Below the pieces are notes generated by a model. The model was given only the letters and a program-made list of their open reading frames with translations, made no database searches and was not told the origin of the DNA. Of a DNA stretch of 64,000 nt, positions 9,266 to 17,578 are shown piece by piece (the stretch's first letter is position 1; each line of letters starts with the position of its first letter). A program made the translations under genes and the position numbers. This stretch comes from Acidobacteriota bacterium (GTDB lineage Bacteria > Acidobacteriota > Terriglobia > Acidiferrales > UBA7541): NCBI GenBank assembly GCA_013289585.1, contig JABCZR010000001.1, forward strand, positions 1 through 64,000, in the 5' to 3' direction.

Positions 9266-9558
9266 TTGGTTGCTACTCCTTCGGTGAGAATGCACCGGTA
9301 GTCTCCTCCCTGGAACCGCCGTTCGCATGCTGCCTGATACTCCGGACTTTGATACCAGGCTTTTGCCTCTTCGTAGCTCGGGAACTCGAGAATAATGATG
9401 TCTTCAATGGCAGGCCCTTCCAGAACTTCATGACGGCAACGAAGGGCGCGAATCGTGGCCGGGTGTTGTTGGAAACTTGGGGGAACCAATTTTTTGTACT
9501 GTTCCAGCGCGGAGGCATTGCGCGTTTTTTCTCGAGTGAACACAATGTAGGCGGCCAT
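9262..9558 (-). CDS. DUF1330 family protein
   Basis: Small cytoplasmic protein of 98 aa with a ferredoxin-like (dimeric alpha-beta barrel) pattern typical of DUF1330: AAYIVFTREKTRN at the N-terminus, then EGPAIEDIIILEFPSYEEAK and WYQSPEYQAACERR. The ATG at 9558 has AAGGAG 7 nt upstream. Its stop codon overlaps the GTG of the uronate-isomerase-like gene, so the two form a coupled operon. The biochemical role of DUF1330 is not established. Relatives are dimeric and sometimes sit next to catabolic enzymes. Confidence 0.85.
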   Translation of the reverse strand: MAAYIVFTREKTRNASALEQYKKLVPPSFQQHPATIRALRCRHEVLEGPAIEDIIILEFPSYEEAKAWYQSPEYQAACERRFQGGDYRCILTEGVATK

Positions 9559-9693
9559 TTGTTTCTCCTTGGGGAGAAGATCTATTGTCGCTCACACCGG
9601 ATGGAGCCGCGGAAGCCGGTCGCAATTCCTCGAGTCCCTTCATAGCACATGAAGCTCCATGGAGGAATGCTCAATTCAGCCAACCTGGGTCCT

Positions 9694-10038
9694 TTAGTCA
9701 GCTTCCACTGCCGCCTTCAGCCGGCCAAGGGCATCGTCCCACTGCTTGGAGATCAGGTCGAGATGGCGGCGCGCCTCTCTGAGGCGCCGCCTGTCCAATC
9801 TCCAAATGCGTTCGCGCCCGCGCCGCGTGCTGTGGACAAGCCCTGCGTCCTCCATAACGCGCAGGTGTTTCGTAATTGCTTGACGAGTGACTCTAGATCC
9901 TGCCGTGAGCCTGCTAATGGACATGGGGCCGCCATCACAGAGACGGGAAACAAGCCGTAACCGGGTGCCGTCACCCAGCGCCGCAAAAAGGTGCGCAGAG
10001 CTCTTCGGCTCTGCCATCACCCTTGAGCTACCGCGCAT
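9694..10038 (-). CDS. ArsR-family winged-helix transcription regulator
   Basis: DNA-binding repressor of 114 aa. The ArsR/SmtB winged helix spans about residues 15-95: LFAALGDGTRLRLVSRL, then the recognition region SRVTRQAITKHLRVMEDAGLV and the wing RRGRERIWRLD. No metal-binding Cys pair is evident, as in the SRPBCC-associated subgroup. The ATG at 10038 overlaps the end of the upstream SRPBCC gene by 11 nt and has GAGGAG 10 nt before it; ATG 10017 is an alternative. It probably autoregulates the SRPBCC-arsR operon through the two GCAACC-N4-GGTTGC palindromes upstream (inference). Confidence 0.88.
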   Translation of the reverse strand: MRGSSRVMAEPKSSAHLFAALGDGTRLRLVSRLCDGGPMSISRLTAGSRVTRQAITKHLRVMEDAGLVHSTRRGRERIWRLDRRRLREARRHLDLISKQWDDALGRLKAAVEAD

Positions 10039-10516
10039 CGGCGAGGTACTCCTCGAGGACTTTCACCATCATGCTCCACCCTCCCTCGTTCGCCGTGAAC
10101 GCATTCGCTCGGCGCGCGAGCGGGATTTGATCGAAGCCGGACTCAGTGACCGTAAGCAGGACGCCATCCGCTGCTTGCTCCAGCGCAAAAGCGACCAGGG
10201 TCGTCGGCTCCGCGGAGTAGTCCATGTCGCGATCCACGGCGTGAGGATGCCATCGGAAGGAGAACAGCCGCTCTGGTTCCATCTGCTCGATGGTGATTTC
10301 GAAGACCATGCCTTCGTGCGACTTCTGGGCTTTGGCGACTTCCGCGTTGACCTTCGTGGGCGAGAGCACCCCGCGCATGACGGCACCGGGCGTGAACGGC
10401 CCTTCGAACTTCATGCCGAACCAGTTCCCAAACTCTTTGGAGTCCGCCAGGGCGCGCCAGACGCGTTTTTTCGGGGCGCGCAAGAGAATCTTCTTTTCGA
10501 TGCGATCCGTGTCCAT
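10028..10516 (-). CDS. SRPBCC (AHSA1-like) domain protein
   Basis: About 162 aa. It has the START-like/AHSA1 fold signature: an early IEKKILLRAPKKRVWRALAD strand-helix, then FGNWFGMKFEGPFTPG, and a C-terminal helix ANEGGWSMMVKVLEEYL. Such proteins bind hydrophobic ligands in a helix-grip cavity; no enzymatic role can be read here. The ATG at 10516 has AGGAGG 6 nt upstream, and that ribosome site lies inside a palindrome that is probably the ArsR operator. It is the first gene of a two-gene operon with the overlapping ArsR gene, a common pairing. The ligand is unknown. Confidence 0.88.
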   Translation of the reverse strand: MDTDRIEKKILLRAPKKRVWRALADSKEFGNWFGMKFEGPFTPGAVMRGVLSPTKVNAEVAKAQKSHEGMVFEITIEQMEPERLFSFRWHPHAVDRDMDYSAEPTTLVAFALEQAADGVLLTVTESGFDQIPLARRANAFTANEGGWSMMVKVLEEYLADAR

Positions 10517-10518
10517 AG

Positions 10519-10534
10519 GCAACCTCCTGGTTGC
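10519..10534. promoter_or_regulatory. ArsR operator candidate, copy 1 (GCAACC-N4-GGTTGC)
   Basis: Perfect inverted repeat GCAACC-TCCT-GGTTGC immediately upstream of the SRPBCC start, overlapping its ribosome-binding site. A second copy with the same arms lies 41 bp away, centre to centre. Binding by the adjacent ArsR protein is inferred. Confidence 0.65.
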
Positions 10535-10559
10535 ACATTAACATCGTCCAAAATGAAAT

Positions 10560-10575
10560 GCAACCCTTGGGTTGC
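10560..10575. promoter_or_regulatory. ArsR operator candidate, copy 2
   Basis: Inverted repeat with the arms GCAACC and GGTTGC and core CTTG (7-bp arms if extended by one base). It is followed directly by GTTGC-GCAAC. The centre is 41 bp from copy 1, about four helical turns, so both would face the same side of DNA. Confidence 0.65.
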
Positions 10576-10694
10576 GCAACAAGCGCCGGCGGCCAATTGC
10601 GTGGCGGCGCCAGCGAGCGTATATTGGCGGGCGGCCCGGAAATGGAAAAAGAAATTCCGCCGAGCTTCACGGATGGCGTTGCCGAGGAGGAACT

Positions 10695-12449
10695 GTGCTG
10701 AGAGTGCTGGCGTGCATGGCGGGGTTGTTGTTGCTGGTGGCGATGCCGATGACGGCGCAGGCGCCGGGAGTTTCCGAAATGTACGCGCAGATCCGCGCGG
10801 AAGAGACGAACAACTCCAAGATCATGTGGATTATTCACGAGGTGGCGGACGTGCATGGGCCGCGCGTGACCGGGACGCCGAATTTGAAGGCCGCCGACGA
10901 CTGGGCGGTGAAGACCATGGCGTCGTGGGGACTGACGAACACGCACCTGGAGCCGTGGACTTTTCAGCCACCGAGCGCAGCAACGCCCGTGCCCGGATGG
11001 GAAAACATGGAATTACAGGCGGACGCCGTTGCGCCGTTCCACGGGCAGCTTATGGTGAAGCCGCTGGCTTGGACTCCGAGCACAAAGGGAGTGGTGACCG
11101 GGCAAGTGGTTCTGGTCGAGCCGCCGGGATTGGCGCCTCCCACGGGTGGGGGATTCAACTTCTTTGGAGCCGCGCCGCCACCGCCGGAACCGAAATGGGC
11201 AGCACCGCCGATGCCGGCGGCAGCAAAGCCAGCGGAGCCAAAGCAGCCCATGCAGGCGGAGCTCGATGCGTATCTGAATTCCGTGAAAGACAAAGTGCGC
11301 GGAGCGATCGTGTTCGTTGGCAAGCACATAGAAGTCGCCGAGGACATGCACCCCGCGCCGATGCGGCGGCCCGAGGAGGAATGGACGTCGCGATTTGATC
11401 CCAAGAATCCGCGCCCGTTCCGATTCCCGGAGCAGCCGAAGCTTCCAGAGGGGCAACTGACGCGTGCGGAAGTTTCGCGGCAGGTAGACCAGTTTCTGGT
11501 GGATAACGGGGCGCTGGTGCGCGTAAATGACGCGGGACGCACGCACGGGGTGATCATCGCGCAACAGAATGGCACTTACGACTGGGTGAGAGCTGTGCCG
11601 ACGCTGGTGATGCGCAATGAGGACTACGGGCGGATTTCGCGGATTATCGGTGACGGGACCGCGGTAACTCTGCGCATCAACATCCAGAACAAGGAATATC
11701 CCGAAGGCACGACGGTTTACAACGCGATTGGAGAGATTCCGGGCGGCGACAAGAAGGATGAAGTCGTGATGCTCGGCGGGCACTATGATTCGTGGCACGA
11801 CGCGACGGGCGCCACGGACAATGGCATTGGTTCGGCCATGATGCTGGAGGCGGTGCGGATTCTGGCGGCGCTGCACGTGAAGCCTCGGCGCACGATTCGA
11901 ATCGCACTCTGGAGCGGAGAAGAAGAGGGGCTGCTTGGGTCACTGGCATACGTGCAGCAGCATTTTGGAACATTTGAAAATCAAAAGCCGGAGTATGCGA
12001 AGCTGGACGCGTATTTCAATATTGATTCGGGCACGGGGAAACCGCGCGGCGCGGGCGTATTTGGGCCGGCCGGCGCAGCCGAGATGGTGAACGAAGCAAT
12101 GAAGCCATTTGCGGAGTGGGGCTTCATGGGCACGCTGCCCTCGGACAGCCGACGAACGGGCGGGACAGACAGCACATCGTTCAACAATGCGGGATTGCCG
12201 GGGATCGGCTTGACGCAAGATCCGTTTGACTATGGATCGTACACACACCACACGAATCTCGATACCTACGAACGCATTTATGAAGAAGACGTGAGAGAAG
12301 GCGCGGTGGAGATCGCTTCGGCGGTGTACGCGCTGGCCATGGCCGATCAAATGGTGCCGCGCTTCAAGGATGCCGAGATGCCCAAGCCCGCGCCAGAACC
12401 CGGCCCGGGATCGCAAGCGACACAAGTACGGCACGTGCCTGCGAATTGA
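10695..12449 (+). CDS. Secreted M28 family zinc aminopeptidase
   Basis: About 584 aa. The GTG at 10695 follows GAGGAGG and yields a signal peptide (RVLACMAGLLLLVAMPMTAQA). A protease-associated-like region spans roughly residues 100-300, with a Pro/Ala-rich insertion. The M28 core holds the zinc ligands: His and Asp in GGHYDSWHDATGATDNG, the Glu pair in WSGEEEGLLGS, Asp in YFNIDSGTG and His in THHTNLDTYE. Such enzymes remove N-terminal residues from peptides in the periplasm or outside. It is divergent from the SRPBCC/arsR operon and may share its operator region. Substrate specificity cannot be deduced. Confidence 0.88.
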   Translation: MLRVLACMAGLLLLVAMPMTAQAPGVSEMYAQIRAEETNNSKIMWIIHEVADVHGPRVTGTPNLKAADDWAVKTMASWGLTNTHLEPWTFQPPSAATPVPGWENMELQADAVAPFHGQLMVKPLAWTPSTKGVVTGQVVLVEPPGLAPPTGGGFNFFGAAPPPPEPKWAAPPMPAAAKPAEPKQPMQAELDAYLNSVKDKVRGAIVFVGKHIEVAEDMHPAPMRRPEEEWTSRFDPKNPRPFRFPEQPKLPEGQLTRAEVSRQVDQFLVDNGALVRVNDAGRTHGVIIAQQNGTYDWVRAVPTLVMRNEDYGRISRIIGDGTAVTLRINIQNKEYPEGTTVYNAIGEIPGGDKKDEVVMLGGHYDSWHDATGATDNGIGSAMMLEAVRILAALHVKPRRTIRIALWSGEEEGLLGSLAYVQQHFGTFENQKPEYAKLDAYFNIDSGTGKPRGAGVFGPAGAAEMVNEAMKPFAEWGFMGTLPSDSRRTGGTDSTSFNNAGLPGIGLTQDPFDYGSYTHHTNLDTYERIYEEDVREGAVEIASAVYALAMADQMVPRFKDAEMPKPAPEPGPGSQATQVRHVPAN

Positions 12450-12637
12450 GGCGAAAACTTTCGGGTAACAGACAGCGGAGTAGACTAACTACCGATTGCT
12501 TTTCTTTGAATCCGCCGCGACTGGTACAGCGTTTCTACGACGCCGGAACGCTTCAGCCGACCCAGCAAATGCGATTCCTGACTCGGAATGTTAAGACAAG
12601 CCAATTGGTTTGAGTATGTCTCCAGAGAAAACAGGCG

Positions 12638-14023
12638 TTAAGTCTGACCCTCCGCCAACGGAAGCCACACTTGAAAGCGTGTGTCGCCGGGTTTCGAGCT
12701 GACTTGAATATTTCCGCGGTGCTTCTTGACGATACGCTGAACGGTGTCGAGGCCCAGGCCGGTTCCTTCGCCAACTCCCTTGGTGGTGAAGAAAGGTTCG
12801 AAGATGTGGGAGCGCACGTCGGGAGAAATTCCGGGGCCGTTATCGGCGATTTCAACCACGACGCAGTTATCGTCGCGATAGGTTCGGACCCGAATCTTGC
12901 CTTCGCCACCCATGGCGTCAATCGCGTTGTCGATGAGGTTCGTCCATACCTGGTTGAGCTCGCTGCCGAAGGAATTGACGAGAAGGGGAATTTTTTGGTA
13001 ATCGCGTTCGACGACGACTCCGTGCTTGAGCTTGTGATTCAAAATGGTAAGCGTGGTTTCCAGACTTTTGACGATGTCGACGTTTTGCAGCGGCGTCTGA
13101 TCCATGTATGTGTATTCCTTGATCGCACCGACCAGATCAGATATGCGGGACGTGCCGCTTTCGATTTCGTCGAGAAGGGTTGCAACTTCCACCGAGGCGG
13201 CGATCCTTACCAGGGCCGCCCTGGCGGTGTCTGGGTCGAGAATGGCAAATAAGGATTCAAGCGCTTCCGGTTGGACGTTTTTGCGGGCCAAGTCTGCCGC
13301 CATTTGCCACAAGTCATTCTGGCCATGACTGCGCAACAAGGAGTCAATCTGCTCTTCGAGGTCGCTGATGGTGAGCGCATCGGGCGGCACTTCGTTGCTT
13401 TGGACAAATGCAGTTTCCAGCTTCTCGATTTCTGCTTTCTGTTCGGGCGAGAGGTCACGGCTTCCCAAAGCGTGGCTGGCGTCACGGATTTTCTTCAGTA
13501 CATCGCGCAATTGGCTGGTGGCGCGCTTGGCGGCGGAGGCTGGATTATTGAGCTCGTGCGCGAGCCCCGCCGAAAGTTTTCCCAAGGAAGCCAACCTGTC
13601 ACGCTGCTGCTCTCTTCGAGTGGTTTCCCGAATTCGGTCGGACATTAAGCCAACGAGACGCTGAGCCAACTCCGGCATCTTCTGAACAAGATCGGGGAAC
13701 AGGGACGCTGGATAGCGCAGGACTCGGGAGTCGGTGATGGCTCTAGCGCCTACGCTAAACTGTTTCATTCTCGAAAAAGGCAGAACTCCGGTCACGTCTC
13801 CCGGCTTCATAGGAATGACGACGGCTTCGCCGCCCAGTTCGCCTCGCGCTTGCATTTGTCCTTCGAGAACAACGTACATGGCGTCCGCAGGCTCGTCCTG
13901 GCGAAAAGCCATGTCGCCGGCGGTGATATTCATTTCTTTGGCCTGGCCAATGAACCAGGCTATCTGGTCGTCGGGCAACCCGGAGAAGACCGGCACACGA
14001 AGCAGCTCAGATTTCTCGACCAT
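12638..14023 (-). CDS. Sensor histidine kinase with N-terminal cyclic-nucleotide-binding-like domain
   Basis: Cytoplasmic kinase of 461 aa with no membrane segment. Residues about 8-125 form a cNMP-binding/CRP-like beta barrel ([28 protein letters not shown]). A coiled helix follows, then the HisKA box [13 protein letters not shown] with phospho-acceptor His156. The HATPase domain shows the N box [11 protein letters not shown]1 [10 protein letters not shown] and G2 [11 protein letters not shown]. Its ATG directly abuts the stop of the upstream response-regulator/reductase fusion (0 nt gap), so the two are almost certainly partners. The signal sensed is unknown; redox or nucleotide input is possible. 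Confidence 0.9.
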   Translation of the reverse strand: MVEKSELLRVPVFSGLPDDQIAWFIGQAKEMNITAGDMAFRQDEPADAMYVVLEGQMQARGELGGEAVVIPMKPGDVTGVLPFSRMKQFSVGARAITDSRVLRYPASLFPDLVQKMPELAQRLVGLMSDRIRETTRREQQRDRLASLGKLSAGLAHELNNPASAAKRATSQLRDVLKKIRDASHALGSRDLSPEQKAEIEKLETAFVQSNEVPPDALTISDLEEQIDSLLRSHGQNDLWQMAADLARKNVQPEALESLFAILDPDTARAALVRIAASVEVATLLDEIESGTSRISDLVGAIKEYTYMDQTPLQNVDIVKSLETTLTILNHKLKHGVVVERDYQKIPLLVNSFGSELNQVWTNLIDNAIDAMGGEGKIRVRTYRDDNCVVVEIADNGPGISPDVRSHIFEPFFTTKGVGEGTGLGLDTVQRIVKKHRGNIQVSSKPGDTRFQVWLPLAEGQT

Positions 14024-15706
14024 TTAGACCTTGCTCAAATATTGATGGATGAATTGAACAGCGACCGACCCTTCACCGACACCGGATGCCACCCTCTTCA
14101 CCGAACCGTGGCGCACGTCACCTACCGCAAAGAGCCCTGGAACATTGGTCTCGAGCAGAAAGGGATCCCGATCAAGCATCCAGCCCTTCGGGCGCTGGCC
14201 ATCTCGCAGGAGATCCGGACCCGTCAAGACGAACCCGTGCGCATCACGCTCGACGACATCAGCCAACCAGTCTGTGCGCGGGGACGCTCCAATAAAAATG
14301 AACATGGCGCTCGCCGGTACGCGCTCCGTCTTGTTGGTATCCGAACAAAGAAATGAGATTTCCTCGAGGTGAGTTTCGCCGTGTACTTCGGCTATGCTCG
14401 CATTCGCCCACAACTGGATGTTTGGCATCTCCTTGATTTGGTCGATCAGGTACTGAGACATGGTGCTCGAAAGAGATTTGCCCCGCACAACAATGACGAC
14501 GCGCTCAGCGTACTTCGCGAAATTCATCGCTGCTTGCCCCGCGGAATTCGCACCCCCGATCACATAAACGACCTCGCCCTTGCAGGACAACGCTTCCGTT
14601 GCGCCTCCGCCGTAGTAGACGCCCGCCCCTTGCAACCGATCGATCCCAGGGGCTTCAAGACGCCGCCACTGCACGCCGGTGGCAATCATCAATGCATGGC
14701 AGGAAATCTCATTCCCATCGGCCAGCTTGATTATGCGATAGGGTCCTTCGATGCGCACGCCGAGAGCTTCCTGAGGAGAGAGAATTTCCACGCCAAAGCG
14801 CTGGGCTTGCACAACAGCACGACGGGCCAGGTCGCCACCACTGAGCCCCATCGGAAATCCCAGATAGTTTTCAATGCGCGAACTCATGCCCGCCTGCCCG
14901 CCAGGAGCTTCACGCTCAATCATCACGGTGTGCAATCCCTCGGACGCCCCATAGACGGCTGCGGCCAGCCCAGCAGGTCCGCCGCCCACGATCGCTAAAT
15001 CGTAAAAATTAGTTTGCGCGCGAGTTTTCAAACCGACTCGTTGCGCCACTTGCGAAGGTATGCTCTCGAGAAGTTTCGTACCATCGGGGAAAAGAACGAT
15101 CGGCAAACTCGAGGCCTCCGGTCCCAACACTTCCAAGAGGCGCTTCGTCTCCGGATCATTGGCGGAAAGTTCGACGTCTGTCCACTGATAAGGAACGCGA
15201 TTGCGTGCGAGAAAGTCGCGTAATTCATATGACTTGGCCGACCAACGGGTGCCTAGCACGCGGATACCTTGAAATTTCGGCCGGTAAGAAGCTTGCCAAT
15301 CATCGAGCAGATCATCCAATTGCGGGTAAAGGTGCTCGCTGGGAGGATCCCACGGCTTCAAGAAGAAGTAGTTGATGTTGGCCTGATTGATCGCGCTGAT
15401 TGCAGCATTTGTATCGGCGTAAGCGGTAAGCAGAGCCCGCTTCGCCTCCGGGAAGATGTGCATCGCTTCCTGCAGAAAAGCGACGCCATCCATATGAGGC
15501 ATTCGTTGATCGGCGATCAGCAACGCCACGCTATCATTTCGCAGTTTCAGCTGCTTCAGAAGCGTAAGCGCTGCTTCAGGTGAATCACTTCCAATCACAC
15601 GGAATTCAGCGCCGTACTTTGTACGCAGGTCGCGCTCAATCGCCCTCAGGACATCGGAGTCGTCATCGACACTAAGCAGAATTGGTTTCGCCATGTTCGG
15701 TCCCAT
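14024..15706 (-). CDS. Response regulator / glutaredoxin-like / thioredoxin-reductase-like flavoprotein fusion
   Basis: 560 aa in three parts. Residues 5-125 are a receiver domain: acidic pocket DDD 14-16, phospho-acceptor Asp66 in ADQRMP, conserved Lys in FLKPW. Residues about 147-225 resemble a glutaredoxin fold (IRVLGTRWSAKSYELRDF, LPIVLFPDGTKL), but the CxxC is replaced by WSAKS. Residues 234-560 are a TrxR-like FAD/NAD(P)H oxidoreductase with GGGPAGLAAA, GGANSAGQAA and LFAVGDVRHGSVKR. The CxxC of true thioredoxin reductase is also missing (YYGGGATEALSC, one Cys at 375). No DNA-binding output domain exists, so the output appears enzymatic. It forms an operon with the downstream kinase. 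Similar fusions exist in databases, but I know of no defined function. Confidence 0.88.
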   Translation of the reverse strand: MGPNMAKPILLSVDDDSDVLRAIERDLRTKYGAEFRVIGSDSPEAALTLLKQLKLRNDSVALLIADQRMPHMDGVAFLQEAMHIFPEAKRALLTAYADTNAAISAINQANINYFFLKPWDPPSEHLYPQLDDLLDDWQASYRPKFQGIRVLGTRWSAKSYELRDFLARNRVPYQWTDVELSANDPETKRLLEVLGPEASSLPIVLFPDGTKLLESIPSQVAQRVGLKTRAQTNFYDLAIVGGGPAGLAAAVYGASEGLHTVMIEREAPGGQAGMSSRIENYLGFPMGLSGGDLARRAVVQAQRFGVEILSPQEALGVRIEGPYRIIKLADGNEISCHALMIATGVQWRRLEAPGIDRLQGAGVYYGGGATEALSCKGEVVYVIGGANSAGQAAMNFAKYAERVVIVVRGKSLSSTMSQYLIDQIKEMPNIQLWANASIAEVHGETHLEEISFLCSDTNKTERVPASAMFIFIGASPRTDWLADVVERDAHGFVLTGPDLLRDGQRPKGWMLDRDPFLLETNVPGLFAVGDVRHGSVKRVASGVGEGSVAVQFIHQYLSKV

Positions 15707-16092
15707 TTATGATGCATTAGCAGTATTCAACTTCTGGGCCACTTCAACAAGTAGGGTGACCAAATGTCCCGGCGGGTTCGGTCAAGCCGCGGAGGCCACG
15801 GATGAAGCGTTTCTCCTTTCCATTCGATGCGTGATGAGGCCGCTTGGCACATACCTTAGGCGCTCGAATCGAGCTTACCGGAACAACAGTACCTGCCGAT
15901 CCCATAGCGACTTCACATGGCTGTTGGCCTGTCATTTATTACAGTAGCAACCGGTGCGCGACAGTGAGAGCATCAGACTGAGCCAGCGGTCGTGCGTATG
16001 CGCAAGAGATTTGTTTTGTTGCAAGTAGCCAATCCGTCAGAGCGAAAGTTTGTCAGCTTTTCCGGCAACGCTGCTTGAATGGAGATAAGAAA
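15707..16092. other. Intergenic region with no recognised gene
   Basis: 386 bp between the divergent response-regulator fusion and DUF3300 genes. It presumably holds both promoters. Short open frames here do not resemble known proteins, and no strong palindrome or RNA structure was seen. Confidence 0.5.
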
Positions 16093-17493
16093 ATGATCAG
16101 GACCTTCGCGAAGCAGCTTCTGTCAACCACGCTATCCTTCCTCCTGGTAATGGGAGCTCTACCGTTGGGCGTTGGAGCTCAATCGGGTTCAGCGGGCTAT
16201 TCAGGACAAGGCGCCCCGCTTACGGCAGATGAGTTGCAACAACTCGTGGCGCCCATCGCGCTGTACCCGGACTCCCTGGTGGCGCAGATTCTAGGAGCTT
16301 CGACCTTCCCAGACCAGCTTGCATCTGCTGCCAGCTGGCTTCAGCAAAACAGCTCTCTCACAGGTACGACTCTAATGCAGGCCGTCGATGCGCAGCCGTG
16401 GGATCCCAGTGTGAAGGCGCTCACACAATTCCCTTCTGTGCTCGGCAACTTGGCGCAGAACCTCAGTTGGACCTCCGCGCTGGGAGAGGCGTATCACGTC
16501 CAGACCGCCGACGTCATGTTAGCCGTCCAGGTTTTGCGTGCGAAAGCACTAGCTGCCGGCAATCTGAAATCAGGCTCGCAGATTGTTGTTTCGCAACAGT
16601 CACCGCAGACCATCGTAATTCAGCCTGCGAATCCGCAGGTCGTGTATGTACCCGTGTACAACCCCGCGGTGGTTTACGGCTACCCTTATGTGACTCCCGG
16701 ATACAGCAATACAGCCATTGTGGCCACCGGCATGGTTGCATTTGGAGTTGGCGTCGCGGTAGGCGCGATGATGAGCGGCGGGTGTTGCAGTTGGGGATAT
16801 AGCAGTTGGAACTGCGGCTGGCATGGCACCACTGCGGTTGTTTATAACGGTGGGGCGTACTACGGAAACAACGCCTGGCACGGCGGCTATTACGGCTCCA
16901 GTGGCTCTGCGTATGGTCCCAACGGCTCCGCGCACTATAGTAACGGCTACAACCCGTCCACCGGCACTTACGCGCGTGGGGGTACGGTCTCAAACGGTTA
17001 CGGCAGTCAAAGCGCAGCTCAAGCTTACAACCCAAAAACCGGTGCGTACGGTGCGACGGAGCAAGGTTCCAATGCCAACGGGAGCTGGGGCAGCTCAACG
17101 GCTTCGAAAAACGGCACCACCGTAAACAGCCAACATCAAACGAACGCTAACGGAACCACAGGCTCGATGGAAAGCTCGAACGGTGCCAAGGCTTATGGCG
17201 CGTCGGGCAAGAACGGCAACAGCGCCGCTGTGGGCGAAACCGCAAATGGCAACAAGTATGCGACGGCTGACGGCAAAACCTACAGCAACACCGGCAGCGG
17301 TTGGGACCAGAAGAGCGGAAGTTCGAACACGTCCAGTTACAACAAATCTAATTCTGGCGGCTGGGGCGGCCAGGAAAAGAGCGGCGGCTCGTCAGCCATG
17401 AACAGCGGAGGCGGCGGCTGGAATTCCAGGTCTGCCAGTGCTCGTGGCTCGTCGAGCATGGGACGCGGCGGTGGCTGGGGTGGTCGCAGGTGA
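16093..17493 (+). CDS. DUF3300 domain secreted protein with low-complexity Gly/Ser/Asn tail
   Basis: About 466 aa. The ATG at 16093 has GGAG 8 nt upstream. A signal peptide (residues 1-30, ending VGAQ) precedes a DUF3300 domain: LTADELQQLVAPIALYPDSL, ASTFPDQLASAASWL, QPWDPSVKALTQFPSVL, and the closing QVVYVPVYNPAVVYG. A short hydrophobic stretch (VATGMVAFGVGVAVGAMM) follows. The last 240 residues are rich in Gly, Ser, Asn, Tyr and Trp and end in GGGWGGRR. It is likely exported and envelope-associated; no function is known. The DUF2950 gene 85 nt downstream is a common partner. Confidence 0.88.
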   Translation: MIRTFAKQLLSTTLSFLLVMGALPLGVGAQSGSAGYSGQGAPLTADELQQLVAPIALYPDSLVAQILGASTFPDQLASAASWLQQNSSLTGTTLMQAVDAQPWDPSVKALTQFPSVLGNLAQNLSWTSALGEAYHVQTADVMLAVQVLRAKALAAGNLKSGSQIVVSQQSPQTIVIQPANPQVVYVPVYNPAVVYGYPYVTPGYSNTAIVATGMVAFGVGVAVGAMMSGGCCSWGYSSWNCGWHGTTAVVYNGGAYYGNNAWHGGYYGSSGSAYGPNGSAHYSNGYNPSTGTYARGGTVSNGYGSQSAAQAYNPKTGAYGATEQGSNANGSWGSSTASKNGTTVNSQHQTNANGTTGSMESSNGAKAYGASGKNGNSAAVGETANGNKYATADGKTYSNTGSGWDQKSGSSNTSSYNKSNSGGWGGQEKSGGSSAMNSGGGGWNSRSASARGSSSMGRGGGWGGRR

Positions 17494-17578
17494 AACAAAC
17501 GTCGGCGGGGCCACTGCAAACGAGGTGAAGTCAAGTACGTTGGTGAGGCGCTTATAGTCCAAGTTTTGGAGGGTCGGT

